From Lacrimispora sp. 210928-DFI.3.58 (lineage in GTDB: Bacteria > Bacillota > Clostridia > Lachnospirales > Lachnospiraceae): a DNA stretch of 27,121 nucleotides. Both the position numbers and the translations under genes were made by a program. The first letter of the stretch is position 1. Every line of letters starts with the position of its first letter. The stretch lies in NCBI RefSeq assembly GCF_020554865.1, contig NZ_JAJCIC010000041.1, forward strand, positions 1 to 27,121, given 5' to 3'. Below the pieces are notes generated by a model that was given only the letters and a program-made list of their open reading frames with translations, ran no database searches and was not told the DNA's origin. This document shows, in pieces, positions 1 to 8,549 of the stretch.

Positions 1-20
1 GTAATCGGTACATGCGCCAT
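1..20 (-). CDS. Start of next tail/baseplate gene (cut by window edge)
   Basis: Only the first six codons are visible, reading MAHVPI from an ATG at position 20. An AAAGGAG ribosome binding site lies about nine bases upstream, overlapping the end of the preceding gene. The position after two short distal tail genes suggests another baseplate or tail-fibre protein, but nothing in six residues can confirm it. It is listed because the start signal is good and no other gene occupies the edge. Confidence 0.5.
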
Positions 21-21
21 A

Positions 22-465
22 TCAATTCACTCCTTTCAGCCCCAGGGTAATATCCGCTGTGGGTTTCAGCGTTGCCCGGAAGGTTATTGTTCCATCCCCT
101 GTCTCCAGGTCATATAGGTAGCCAGCTGCCTTATTGATCGCCTTCTGCTGTGCTCTAGTGCAGTTTTCCGGGTAGATGATTCCCTGACCTGGTTTGTCCG
201 TCCCTGTTATCCCTTCCACCGTTACGGTTTGTACGAACGGTGCTTCGGTACCCGTCCAGTTGGCGGCGGGGAGGGTGACGCTTTTTGTTTCCTGGATGCG
301 GTTGACTTCTTCCCCAATCTCCTGAAGCTGCTTAGCCCCAAACTCATCTCCTTGCTGGGTGTATGTAGTCATATCCTCAAAAGACACCGTTCCATCTTCG
401 TTAGTAATCATGTTATATTTTCGGTGTTCTCCCTCAAATACATCGTCTTTCCAGTCCGTTTTCAT
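22..465 (-). CDS. Distal tail/baseplate-associated protein, 147 aa
   Basis: Predicted soluble protein of 147 residues with no signal peptide or membrane segment. Its opening (MKTDWKDDVFEG) echoes the TPKTDWK motif near the start of the gene just upstream, so the two may share an N-terminal attachment segment. The C-terminal half is rich in Thr, Gly and Val (TVTVEGITGT, TADITLGLKG), consistent with beta structure as in tail decoration or baseplate proteins. AGGAGG lies nine bases before the ATG. The ATG overlaps the upstream stop as ATGA, so translation is probably coupled. Function is inferred only from its place after the tail hub. Confidence 0.75.
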   Translation of the reverse strand: MKTDWKDDVFEGEHRKYNMITNEDGTVSFEDMTTYTQQGDEFGAKQLQEIGEEVNRIQETKSVTLPAANWTGTEAPFVQTVTVEGITGTDKPGQGIIYPENCTRAQQKAINKAAGYLYDLETGDGTITFRATLKPTADITLGLKGVN

Positions 466-860
466 AGTCTTGCGCCTCCTAACGTAAATGCCAGCCTGCG
501 GCGTCCCGCTATCTGGCCCGTCAGATTGTTATATATCAGCAGGCAGGCAGATTCAATCCGATTAAACTCCGCATAATCCGGAGTCGGCTGGTTTGGATAA
601 TAGGTTCTCCGTTCTCCAACTGCAAATGGATAAGTGTTATCACATATGGCTGTCAAATTAGCCTCAATAGCATTGACCTCATCTGCATAGATGTAATCTG
701 AATAACCCTTTTCTTGCCCCATGTCGGCCATTTGAAATCTCTTATACACTTCCAATGCCATCTCACGAAGATAAGACAGATTGCCGATTATACGGTTATA
801 GTCTTCGATGTTAAAATAGTCCGTTGCCTTCCAGTCTGTTTTAGGCGTCTGCCAAGGCAC
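462..860 (-). CDS. Distal tail/baseplate-associated protein, 132 aa
   Basis: A structural-region protein starting PWQTPKTDWKATDYFN, with a mostly helical middle (IEDYNRIIGNLSYLREMALEVYKRF) and ending AFTLGGARL. The GTG at 860 is preferred because GGAGG sits eight bases upstream. A longer reading from the GTG at 869 would put that site directly against the start codon. Its 5' end overlaps the small coiled-coil gene upstream and its stop overlaps the next start as ATGA. It lies just after the tail hub, so a role in the tail tip or baseplate is likely. I cannot assign a named family. Confidence 0.75.
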   Translation of the reverse strand: MPWQTPKTDWKATDYFNIEDYNRIIGNLSYLREMALEVYKRFQMADMGQEKGYSDYIYADEVNAIEANLTAICDNTYPFAVGERRTYYPNQPTPDYAEFNRIESACLLIYNNLTGQIAGRRRLAFTLGGARL

Positions 861-996
861 TCTCTCCACCTCCCACTATCTTTTCCAATCTGTCAAGCCG
901 CTCCTCAATATTTTCTACCTTCGCTTTTAGCTTCGGAATATCGGTTGGTGTCCTCTGATTCTGTTTTTCATGGCTTGCATTTTGTTCTCTTGCCAT
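841..996 (-). CDS. Small coiled-coil phage protein, 51 aa
   Basis: A short gene of 51 codons with a strong GGAGG six bases before the ATG. The protein starts MAREQNASHEKQ and continues with a charged heptad-like stretch (IPKLKAKVENIEERLDRLEKI) typical of a short coiled coil, then a Gly-rich end. Small proteins of this kind often sit after the tail hub in phages of this group. It could be a short trimerising tail component or an assembly helper. Its 3' end overlaps the next gene and contains that gene's ribosome binding site. It is a real gene by start signal and composition; its function is unknown. Confidence 0.65.
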   Translation of the reverse strand: MAREQNASHEKQNQRTPTDIPKLKAKVENIEERLDRLEKIVGGGESALADA

Positions 997-997
997 C

Positions 998-3229
998 CTA
1001 TCCCTCCTGACTTACTGCACGCCGCGCCTTCGCCGTTCCAGACAGCGCCCCATTGAAGGTCAGCTTATGCTCATATATTTGGATCTGTAATCCTTCAACA
1101 TATTTATTCTCCAGAAAAACGATATCTCCGGAGTCCAGCCGTGGCTCTCCACGGTATCCGATGTCATACTCAATGTTATTCAGGAAATAATTCCCTAACC
1201 ATTCTGCCTGCAGCTGTGCCAGGGCTTCTTCACTGATCAGTGGATTGCTCCACTCTTCAATTTTTCCTGTTGTGTTAATAGTCTTAGAGCATATCTTTTC
1301 AGTGACAATATAGGTCTTTCCTTCAACTATAAATTCATGCTCCCCCGTCAACTCCGATACATCCACCGTCACATAATAACTGCTGCTTTCACTGATCGGA
1401 AGAACCATCCCATCAGCCGCAACTGTTACATCATAAGAAGCCTCCGTAAAGTAAAAGGTATACGCAGAGAAATCCGTTACATCTACCATCTCCTGGAAGA
1501 TGTTCTGTACTTCATCGGTTAGGCTATACAGGCTACGCACCACATCCACTCTGCTGACCTTTTCCTTTTGGATCCCTTTGGGATACTTCGTCATTACGCG
1601 GTAATTCATGTTGTAGTCACTTACATCACCAAATACTACAGAATCCACAAAGATGCGGCTGTTTGGCTGCCCTTTTGTAAACTCAAAGGTCATGGTATCG
1701 AACTCCGGGAATTCATGCTCAATGAGATTCTCCAATCCGAAGGGATCAGGAACCATATAGCTTTCCTGCAGAGCACCCTCGTAGTAGGTGTGGATCGTCA
1801 CGCCTTGGGCAGGATTGCTAGAAAAGTTCAGTTTTAAGCTGTAGTAGACCATGGCTGCCTCTAAAATAATTGTAAACTTCGGATTGTTCCCAAAGTTCCC
1901 CTCTGCATCCGCTGTGGCCTCTGATACAAACCCCGCTGTCAGATAACTCCCTGAATGCGGCAGGAAGAACATACTTCCATCTGCCAGGCAGTGATTCTGG
2001 GACATCGTTGCGTACTCATATTTTGTTACACCATTAATGACAGAAGGGAGACTGCTCCATGGTGTAGCGTCCTCTGACTGCACAATCATCCGCTCTGGGC
2101 TAATGACGGTAACAAAGGCAGCTTTTATACAGATAGTTCCTTGCCGGTCTGTATAAATCTTGCACCTTCCAGCATTGGCGATGATCTGCAGGCATTCTTT
2201 GTGGGTCACGCAAGGCAGCGGGTTATACACCACAACCTTTTTCAGGTATTCATCCAGATCATATTTCCGCTCATCCAGGCCTGCATCCATAAGCACATCC
2301 ACGGCCAGATCATAGAGTGTTATCCCCTCCGGGCGGTACAAGCCCTTGTAATAGGTATCATCCAGATCCGTGATCTTGTCTTTTGCGGAAAAGCTCATGG
2401 CCTCATCGTCCGCCTCCCAGGCCGACAGGTTACAGACACATCCGTCTATCCAGGTAATTGGCCCACCGTCAACCACCTCATAGCCATACCGGACTGTCAC
2501 CTCCTGGCCTACTTCCAGGTAATGGATCGCGCTGGCATGGTTCTCCACATCAAACATACGGTTATAATTCTCTACCTGCATGGTAAAGTCGATCGTAGGC
2601 AGTTCCTCTGTAATAGGGGATATGTATTCTGCCTTTGTGGACTTTTGGATCTTCTTATTCTCAAAGGAGATACCGATACCCATGAAAATCTTATAAATAC
2701 GCAGCCTGTCCTGCCCATTAACCATCCTTATAGGAGTGATCAGCAGATAATCCGTACCGTCAAAGATATCTTCTGTTGTCCAGTAGCTTAATGTGTTGCC
2801 AGTATATTCCTTTGTGGTAGTCCCATTAGTAATCGCAAAGTCAACCGGATAATTCCTGCCCCAGTTGATGGTCAGACCACGGATATTATAGGTATTTCCA
2901 AAATAGAAACAGATACCGCCCAGTATATCAGCAGATATAGCTCCATTATTGTACAGATAGTCTACATTTTCAGGCCGGGGCGGAAATACCATAGAGCCGT
3001 CCGCCTTGAACCAGTCCTGCTCCATGGTGGCATATTCCAGTTCTACATCATAATTATCCAGGAGGCGGGTCAGGTTTGAGAGATAGCTGTACCCAGCTCC
3101 CTGGTCTTCTGCTACCCAGGAATCCTTTTGGGCAACCTGGTTGATAACGCCGATCGTCGCCAGCATATAGGACTGGTTGCGATATTTTGTATCCATCGCC
3201 TGTTTATAGGCGCTTGGCATAGAAAGCAT
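998..3229 (-). CDS. Tail hub / tail-tip protein (Tal-like), 743 aa
   Basis: Large structural protein immediately after the tape measure and a small tail protein, the slot of the central tail hub (Tal/gp27-like) in siphophages. Residues about 205-330 read like a hub domain (TIDFTMQVENYNRMFDV, GQEVTVRYGY, a Cys pair in DGCVCNLS, then SAKDKITDLDDTYYKG). A motif YATM-Q-ADGSM-F-P occurs twice, at about 66-83 and 406-424, each followed by beta-rich sequence, so two related beta domains flank the hub segment. No membrane segment is seen. The start overlaps the previous stop as TAATG with only a weak ribosome site, indicating translational coupling. A second in-frame ATG lies three codons downstream. 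The hub role is inference from order and motifs. Confidence 0.85.
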   Translation of the reverse strand: MLSMPSAYKQAMDTKYRNQSYMLATIGVINQVAQKDSWVAEDQGAGYSYLSNLTRLLDNYDVELEYATMEQDWFKADGSMVFPPRPENVDYLYNNGAISADILGGICFYFGNTYNIRGLTINWGRNYPVDFAITNGTTTKEYTGNTLSYWTTEDIFDGTDYLLITPIRMVNGQDRLRIYKIFMGIGISFENKKIQKSTKAEYISPITEELPTIDFTMQVENYNRMFDVENHASAIHYLEVGQEVTVRYGYEVVDGGPITWIDGCVCNLSAWEADDEAMSFSAKDKITDLDDTYYKGLYRPEGITLYDLAVDVLMDAGLDERKYDLDEYLKKVVVYNPLPCVTHKECLQIIANAGRCKIYTDRQGTICIKAAFVTVISPERMIVQSEDATPWSSLPSVINGVTKYEYATMSQNHCLADGSMFFLPHSGSYLTAGFVSEATADAEGNFGNNPKFTIILEAAMVYYSLKLNFSSNPAQGVTIHTYYEGALQESYMVPDPFGLENLIEHEFPEFDTMTFEFTKGQPNSRIFVDSVVFGDVSDYNMNYRVMTKYPKGIQKEKVSRVDVVRSLYSLTDEVQNIFQEMVDVTDFSAYTFYFTEASYDVTVAADGMVLPISESSSYYVTVDVSELTGEHEFIVEGKTYIVTEKICSKTINTTGKIEEWSNPLISEEALAQLQAEWLGNYFLNNIEYDIGYRGEPRLDSGDIVFLENKYVEGLQIQIYEHKLTFNGALSGTAKARRAVSQEG

Positions 3230-3606
3230 TATTCGATCACCCCGCAGTCTACGATATTGACCTTACAATTCTTGTACTTCGTGGGCATGCCTGCGGCATC
3301 AAATTCTATCGGTTCTGCAGTCCGATTCCCTGGATACATCTGGATCGTGATCCAGTCATTATTCACCATATCCGGGATCCTTGCGATGACTACGAAGTTT
3401 TTAAACTCCTTCAGCATATCTGACCAGGTTTTTGCATCTAAGAATTTCCACTGGAGGCTATCAAACTTATATTGATCACGCCCAACCTTCTGGCCGACAA
3501 ACTCGCCATAAGCATTTTTTCCCTGGCTGACATTGGTTGCAACCACCAGCTTTCCGCCCACATCCGGAGCCGGGAACTCCCGGCCATTGATTGTAATAAT
3601 CGCCAT
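3229..3606 (-). CDS. Small distal tail protein (DUF6711-like), 125 aa
   Basis: A 125-residue protein opening MAIITINGREFPAP, a pattern seen in short phage tail proteins (I would compare it with DUF6711). The N-terminal ITINGREFPAPDVGG segment followed by mixed beta sequence, with WITIQMYPGNR near the C-terminus, suggests a compact beta-barrel. It occupies the position where the distal tail protein (Dit) normally stands, between tape measure and hub, but is much shorter than a typical Dit of about 250 residues. The start lies upstream of the TAATG junction with the hub gene. Family assignment is from memory and should be treated as tentative. Confidence 0.75.
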   Translation of the reverse strand: MAIITINGREFPAPDVGGKLVVATNVSQGKNAYGEFVGQKVGRDQYKFDSLQWKFLDAKTWSDMLKEFKNFVVIARIPDMVNNDWITIQMYPGNRTAEPIEFDAAGMPTKYKNCKVNIVDCGVIE

Positions 3607-3621
3607 CTATTACCGCCTCCT

Positions 3622-6600
3622 CTATGTTGTCCTAAGTTTATGCCCGCTACGTGCATCCAGCTCCACCAGTTTTTTCTTGATCTCCCGGATATCAATAGTA
3701 ACAGTCATATCCATCTGCTCAATCAGATCAACGATATTCTTAAGGAGCTCTACCATTGAGGCAAGGTAATATTCACTCATGCCTCCGCTGCTATTCTGTG
3801 TTGCCAACGCTACTGCCCGGTCAACCATCTCCTGCATCTTGTCCTCTGGCGCCACGATCTCACCATAATGCCGGTTATCACCGATCATGGCAAGCTGTGG
3901 AGTGTTGGCTCGGACAAAACCGCCCTGGGCCAGGCGTGGGAGGTGTATATTGGGGATTTTGGGGATCAGCTCTGCACCGATTCCTGGTACTTTATCCGCA
4001 ACCTCATTCACAGCTTCGATCATGGCATTGATGGCATCGATCACACGGTTTGCCATGCTCTCTACGCCATTAATGATCATGTTGATAATGCCTTTAATGT
4101 CAGCCCAAATGCCGTCCCAGATCCTTTTGGTTTCCTCTTTCAAGGTATTCCATACCCCAACAACAGAATCCTTCAGATTAGTAAAGGTGGTCTCTGCTGT
4201 AATCTTGACAGTATCCCACAGAGTAGAAAGGAAGGACTTGATGCTCTCCCAAACTTCCGATGTGGTTGTTTTTACGTTCTCCCAGGCTGTAGTGATAGCT
4301 GTTTTGATGGCCTCGAATATGGAAGATGCCAGCGATTTTATGTTATTCCATTGTGAATTAACAAAGCTTTTGACTGCATTCCATACTAACGTTGTTTTTG
4401 TCTGTACAGTGATCCACGTATCACTGATAATATTCTTGATGTTTTCCCATACTTCAAGGGCTTTTGCTTTAACTTCATCCCAGTGCTGATATAACAACAC
4501 TCCAGCCGCAATTAAACCTGTTATCGCCACAACCACCAGGCCTATTGGACTAGTTAAAAATGCGATTGCTGCACCAAATGCTGTTGTCAATGCCGTAGCT
4601 ATTGTACATACAGCGTTCCATGCCACAGTTGCCGCTGTCATAGTCCCTTGTGCAACAGCATCTGCCAATTTGGCTGCTGTATTGATTGCAAATTGAGCTG
4701 CCTGTTTTGCTAAGGCAGAAACCGTAGACGCAACAGATACCACAAAATCCTTCGCATACAAAGCTACAATTGCTGCTGTCTCTGCTTTGTCAGCAATCTT
4801 CGCAGCTGTATTCGCAATCAAAGCTTTAGCATTGGCTAACAGAGCCGCAGTTGCTGCAGCAATAGAGGCAGCCATGCTCTGAAAAATCCCGGCCACGCCT
4901 CCAGCATTGATAATAAACTCTCCTAGTTTTACTACTTCCCATGCCGCAAAGAACGCTGCTACTACCGCAGTTATTGCCTCAATAGTGCCTGTATTTTCCA
5001 AACACCAGGCTACCACATCTGATAATGCTTGCGCCAATGCATCAAAAACAGGTTTTGCATAGAGATCATAGGCTTTGTTAAGCCCATCAAACATTTTACC
5101 CAACAGTTCCTTTATCTTACCGATAATGGGCTGTATGGTATCTAAAATACCTTGAATCGCATTTTTAATAGCATCCTTATTATCAATGATAGGTTTAGTC
5201 AGAGCATTTAGGATATCTCTTCCCAGCTTCCCCAGGAGTTCTGTCACCCCCATGAATACTTCGGAAAATATGCCAATGATATCCGCAGTGATCTGTTTTG
5301 CGCTGTCACTCCTGAACACAGAGAATATCTTCGCTACAGCACTGGAAAAGTTGCCTGATATTGTGGCAATGCTGCCACCAATATCAAACATGGCTACCAG
5401 GTACTCCTGAATCCTCCCGGTATTCTGTTCCAAAAACAGAGCGACTCCGCCGAGGAGATTGTCCGCAATCGTTGCCCCAATACTAGCTACAGATCCTGCT
5501 ATCTGTCCTAGGCTATAAGCCACCGCATCTGCAAAAGAATTGGCAGCGGCCACCACTTCTGGAGCCGTGAAGATATCCCGCAGGCTGGTTTTGATGCTGT
5601 CGATGGAGTTCTGGATGCTGTCAAATACAGAGGTGTCTCCAAAACCATCCCAGAAGCCGGCCTTAAACAAGCTGGACAGCTCCTTGGCCTTGTCGATCAG
5701 GCCCTGGTACTTGCTGCCCATCTCATCAGCGGCGGAGGAATCCAGCTCGCCCATATCGAACTGGTCAACCTCATATCCTCCTGCCCCTCCGCCAGAACCG
5801 CTGCCGCTGTCGCTGGTGTCGGGATTGATAATGTTAAGCTCATCAATCCCAGTGGTGACGCTCTTCATATCCTTGGCAGCTTTCTTGGCAGCACTTCCTG
5901 CCCCTCCTGCAGCCGCCCCTGCTTTATCTGCTGACTGCGCCACGGCCTCCATACCTGCGGCAGCTGCTCCTGCACCGCCTGAGCCCTTCTTGCCAGTGAT
6001 CAACTCCGTAAAGGCCTTGAACGCGTTTGCCAGACTCATCAGTTTGCCTATGATGGTGTTGATGACCTGAATAACTGGCGTAAGCACATTGATAAGCCCC
6101 TGTCCTATCGTTGCTTTTAGGCTGTCAAATTGGAGCTTCAAGACACGTACCTGGTTGGCCCATCCATCGGCGGTCCGGCTGAAATCACCGGCAGACGTAC
6201 TAAGCTGATCCTGAACGAATTTATACCGTAGGGCCACCTTTTCCATCTCTGACATCTTGGCCGTAGTTTTTCCGAAGCCGTTTGCCAGAGCATAGCTGTC
6301 CAGTGCCGTCTGGGTCATAACAACGCCCAGATCCTTAAGACTCTCCGTCTCACCAGTAAACACGGATTTCAGCTTGGTATAAGCTTCATCCTGGCTGATA
6401 TTGTAGAAGGATGCCACATCGCCTGCTAAGCCGGTCAAGGTAGTGGACATGTCATAGGCTGCCTTTTCTCCAAAGCCAAATGCTTGAGCCATGGCCCCAA
6501 AGGTTCCTGTAAACTTCTTCGCCATGGTTTCAGACAGTCCAAACTGGGTTATGGCGTTCTTTGCAAAAGCGTCAACCTGCTTGCTCATCCGCGGGAAGGT

Positions 6601-6810
6601 AACATCCACCACATTCTGAACTTCTGCCAGATCGGAGCCCAGCTCGATGCACTGTGCTCCGAAATTCACCAGCTTCTTGACCGTAAAGGCCGCAGCAAGG
6701 GCCATGCCGGCCTTTTTTGCTGTTGACTGAATACCAGCCATCTGTTTGTCAAAGCTGCCCTTATTTACCACCAGGTCAAGCCCGATCTGACCTACACTGT
6801 CCGCTGCCAT
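3622..6810 (-). CDS. Tail tape measure protein, 1062 aa
   Basis: Longest gene of the tail block, which fits its role as the ruler that sets tail length and is ejected with the DNA. The N-terminus (DSVGQIGLDLVVNKGSFDKQMAGIQSTAKKAGMALAAAF, given here in parts: GQIGLDLVVNKGSFDKQM then GIQSTAKKAGMALAAAF) is typical of phage tape measures. A Gly/Ser linker (SDSGSGSGGGAGG) lies near residue 340. Long Ala-rich helices and a hydrophobic segment (SPIGLVVVAITGLIAAGVLL) lie in the second half. Tryptophan-spaced repeats (WENIKN, WNAVKS, WNNIKS, WENVKT, WESIKS, WDTVKI) follow, as is common in the family. The ATG at 6810 is chosen over a GTG three codons earlier because AGGTGA lies at the right distance. 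Confidence 0.95.
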   Translation of the reverse strand: MAADSVGQIGLDLVVNKGSFDKQMAGIQSTAKKAGMALAAAFTVKKLVNFGAQCIELGSDLAEVQNVVDVTFPRMSKQVDAFAKNAITQFGLSETMAKKFTGTFGAMAQAFGFGEKAAYDMSTTLTGLAGDVASFYNISQDEAYTKLKSVFTGETESLKDLGVVMTQTALDSYALANGFGKTTAKMSEMEKVALRYKFVQDQLSTSAGDFSRTADGWANQVRVLKLQFDSLKATIGQGLINVLTPVIQVINTIIGKLMSLANAFKAFTELITGKKGSGGAGAAAAGMEAVAQSADKAGAAAGGAGSAAKKAAKDMKSVTTGIDELNIINPDTSDSGSGSGGGAGGYEVDQFDMGELDSSAADEMGSKYQGLIDKAKELSSLFKAGFWDGFGDTSVFDSIQNSIDSIKTSLRDIFTAPEVVAAANSFADAVAYSLGQIAGSVASIGATIADNLLGGVALFLEQNTGRIQEYLVAMFDIGGSIATISGNFSSAVAKIFSVFRSDSAKQITADIIGIFSEVFMGVTELLGKLGRDILNALTKPIIDNKDAIKNAIQGILDTIQPIIGKIKELLGKMFDGLNKAYDLYAKPVFDALAQALSDVVAWCLENTGTIEAITAVVAAFFAAWEVVKLGEFIINAGGVAGIFQSMAASIAAATAALLANAKALIANTAAKIADKAETAAIVALYAKDFVVSVASTVSALAKQAAQFAINTAAKLADAVAQGTMTAATVAWNAVCTIATALTTAFGAAIAFLTSPIGLVVVAITGLIAAGVLLYQHWDEVKAKALEVWENIKNIISDTWITVQTKTTLVWNAVKSFVNSQWNNIKSLASSIFEAIKTAITTAWENVKTTTSEVWESIKSFLSTLWDTVKITAETTFTNLKDSVVGVWNTLKEETKRIWDGIWADIKGIINMIINGVESMANRVIDAINAMIEAVNEVADKVPGIGAELIPKIPNIHLPRLAQGGFVRANTPQLAMIGDNRHYGEIVAPEDKMQEMVDRAVALATQNSSGGMSEYYLASMVELLKNIVDLIEQMDMTVTIDIREIKKKLVELDARSGHKLRTT

Positions 6811-6859
6811 AAAAATCACCTGCCTCTTTCACATAAGACAGGCACATCGGCACAGCGTC

Positions 6860-7018
6860 TTAGATTTTTAACTCAAATTCTTTTTTACAATCCCGGTTTT
6901 TGCATTTAAAGAAAATGCCCTGACACTTGGCATCCTTTCCCTTTACAGCATTTACCGGATGTCCGCAATATGGGCATCTTACCTTTTCTGTGTTCATAGC
7001 TACTTTTTCAATTTTCAT
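6860..7018 (-). CDS. Small zinc-ribbon protein (Com-like), 52 aa
   Basis: A 52-codon gene between the chaperone pair and the tape measure. The protein has a zinc-ribbon pattern: CPYC near residue 15, then C32, then KCKNRDC at about 39-44, ending KKEFELKI. Small ribbons of this type include the Mu Com translational activator and the cysteine-rich KTR family. I can see the fold signature but not the target. AAGGAGG stands only two bases before the ATG, while an ATT two codons later has ideal spacing, so the true start is uncertain. It could bind RNA or DNA, or be a structural zinc protein. Confidence 0.65.
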   Translation of the reverse strand: MKIEKVAMNTEKVRCPYCGHPVNAVKGKDAKCQGIFFKCKNRDCKKEFELKI

Positions 7019-7026
7019 TTCCTCCT

Positions 7027-7392
7027 TTACCCACACAAGGCTGCAAGCATTTTCTCCAGGCCCGCCATCTCTTTTTCAAAAGTAGCCCGTGGCATTTCTT
7101 TCACCTGCCTGGCCTGCCATGCATCATAAATCCGGCGCTGATCCACAGTAAAATGCTTTATAACATCCTTGTCCTTCTCTGACCGGATCGCAACCACACG
7201 GCCTAACGCAGTATCCGGGGAGAGGCCCGCAAGAAGTGCTTTAAACTCATCCCAGGATACTGACTCAAACTCTTTCGTCCTGATCCTCAACCCGTACTGC
7301 GAAAGAAAACTGGAAATGATCAGATCCCAGTCATCAAACAGATCGTAGTACGGGTCACTGCTCTCCCTGGCTGCCTTCCTCCTCACCTGCAA
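7027..7392 (-). CDS. Tail assembly chaperone, downstream frame (Gp15-like C-terminal part)
   Basis: The frame opens at a TTG at 7392 and runs 121 codons. The stretch YYDLFDDWDLIISSFLSQYGLR followed by SWDEFKALLAGLS and GRVVAIRS (given in parts: YYDLFDDWDLI, SSFLSQYGLR) matches the second half of the Gp15 phage tail chaperone family. It overlaps the upstream chaperone frame by 38 bases and lies just before the tape measure. This is the G/GT arrangement in which a fraction of ribosomes shift frame to make a fused chaperone. No well-placed ribosome site precedes the TTG (AGGAGG is 12 bases away), so translation by frameshift is likely. The required shift is +1 or -2, not -1. Confidence 0.8.
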   Translation of the reverse strand: MQVRRKAARESSDPYYDLFDDWDLIISSFLSQYGLRIRTKEFESVSWDEFKALLAGLSPDTALGRVVAIRSEKDKDVIKHFTVDQRRIYDAWQARQVKEMPRATFEKEMAGLEKMLAALCG

Positions 7393-7660
7393 TTAACTGG
7401 ATTGCCTCCTGGACTACGATTACCAAATCTTTAAATGTGAGCTTCAGTTTATTTTCAATTTCATCCTTAGCGCTCTGTGAAAACAACATGCCATAAGCCT
7501 CCAGAATCTCCGACATACCCGGATCATCACTTGACAACAGCCCCATCGCCTTAAGCATAGTCGGTGCATCTGCATTGACTTCCAGCTCCCTACCCTTGAT
7601 AACCAGAACAGGATTACCTTCAAAGCTCAATTTATCTGTAATATCTACTCTCTTTCCCAT
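7355..7660 (-). CDS. Tail assembly chaperone, upstream frame (gpG-like), 101 aa
   Basis: A small acidic, helical protein (MGKRVDITDKLSFEGNPVL at the start, then LKLTFKDLVIVVQEAIQLI near the end) between the tail tube and tape measure genes. In siphophages this position is held by the tail assembly chaperone that coats the tape measure during tail polymerisation. GGAGG lies seven bases before the ATG. The last 38 bases overlap the downstream Gp15-like frame, and the overlap contains AGGAGG and AGGGAG, the latter two bases before a CAG-TGA-C end context. Internal ribosome-site-like sequences can promote forward frameshifts, as in prfB. The frameshift itself is inference. Confidence 0.8.
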   Translation of the reverse strand: MGKRVDITDKLSFEGNPVLVIKGRELEVNADAPTMLKAMGLLSSDDPGMSEILEAYGMLFSQSAKDEIENKLKLTFKDLVIVVQEAIQLIAGEEEGSQGEQ

Positions 7661-7672
7661 TGTTTTACCTCC

Positions 7673-8131
7673 TTATGCTCCTGTAGGCGCTGCTGTAAAG
7701 GTTGGTTTACCATAGCAGACTACCTCAAACTCCAGACTGTCAATATTGGTGGTATCTCCACCGCCCGGTGTGGTTACATTTACCACTACATCACACGCCA
7801 GTTTTGCTCCGGACACCATCTCCCACTCAAACTTAGTCATGACATCCTGACCGAACTTCCAAGCAAGTCCAGCAATATAATCATTACCTGTATCTCCTAC
7901 GGAGCGCTTGCCCTTAAAGGAAAAACTTAACTTCTTGCCAGTCATGGATGCCTTAGCCCAGCCTTTTGCGTCCATGGCATACCACTCTTCCAGTGTTCCA
8001 TCAATAGACGGGGCAAAATTCTCCAGATCTTTCGGCATTACCATCTGCTCATCTGTGCTCTCCAGGCCATTTGTTCCGAACTTAAATACATTGTTATGTA
8101 CTGGATACACTTTTCCTGCTGTTTCTGCCAT
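7673..8131 (-). CDS. Major tail (tube) protein, 152 aa
   Basis: A 152-residue protein starting MAETAGKVYPVHNN with alternating beta strands, ending in a short Ala/Pro/Thr tail. Size, beta-rich character (KLSFSFKGKRSVGD, SLEFEVVCYGKPTF) and position between head-tail completion genes and the tail chaperone pair fit the tail tube subunit, which polymerises around the tape measure. No membrane or catalytic motifs are visible. The gene is closely packed: the upstream gene ends ten bases before it and the chaperone begins twelve bases after it. High expression would be expected but is not demonstrated here. Confidence 0.85.
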   Translation of the reverse strand: MAETAGKVYPVHNNVFKFGTNGLESTDEQMVMPKDLENFAPSIDGTLEEWYAMDAKGWAKASMTGKKLSFSFKGKRSVGDTGNDYIAGLAWKFGQDVMTKFEWEMVSGAKLACDVVVNVTTPGGGDTTNIDSLEFEVVCYGKPTFTAAPTGA

Positions 8132-8141
8132 TCCCTACTCC

Positions 8142-8549
8142 TCACTTTCTTTGATAGATAAAATCCAGCCAGATCACATATTCATACACCCCATCATCGT
8201 CCGTCCCTACATCTACCGGTTGCGGCACTTGCAGGATCAGGAATCTGACTTCGGTATCGCCTATCATCAGACTGGATTCATTTAATAGTTTCTCATACAG
8301 CTCATAGGCAGCTTCTTCTGTCTCTGACACACTTTTATTCCAATGCACGAGCAGAGAAATTGGACGAGTGCCATAACTGGTACGGCCCAAACCTCCCAGT
8401 GCAATCTGCACCGGGCCGTCTGTCTTTCGGTTGTATACGCCGATGGACTTCTGTTTCTTGTTATCCAGCTTGCCTATGTAGACATTGCAGTCGGCAGCGA
8501 TCTCCAGGCCGGAGATGTACTGCCGGATATCTTTTAAAGTCAGCATCAT
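8142..8549 (-). CDS. Tail terminator / minor capsid protein (Minor_capsid_3-like), 135 aa
   Basis: A 135-residue protein beginning MMLTLKDIRQYISGL and containing CNVYIGKLDNKKQKSIGVY, which fits the family annotated as 'minor capsid protein from bacteriophage' and thought to act as the tail terminator. It caps the tail tube and joins it to the head. It follows two other members of the same conserved trio. The first ATG overlaps the preceding stop as ATGATGA. The second ATG (8546) has the better distance from GGGAGG, so the mature start may be one codon later. Confidence 0.8.
   Translation of the reverse strand: MMLTLKDIRQYISGLEIAADCNVYIGKLDNKKQKSIGVYNRKTDGPVQIALGGLGRTSYGTRPISLLVHWNKSVSETEEAAYELYEKLLNESSLMIGDTEVRFLILQVPQPVDVGTDDDGVYEYVIWLDFIYQRK

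Noticed and set aside
2141..2791. Long plus-strand frames opposite the tail and capsid genes
   Set aside because: They mirror highly codon-biased minus-strand genes, lack ribosome sites and show no domain logic. I found no convincing plus-strand gene anywhere.
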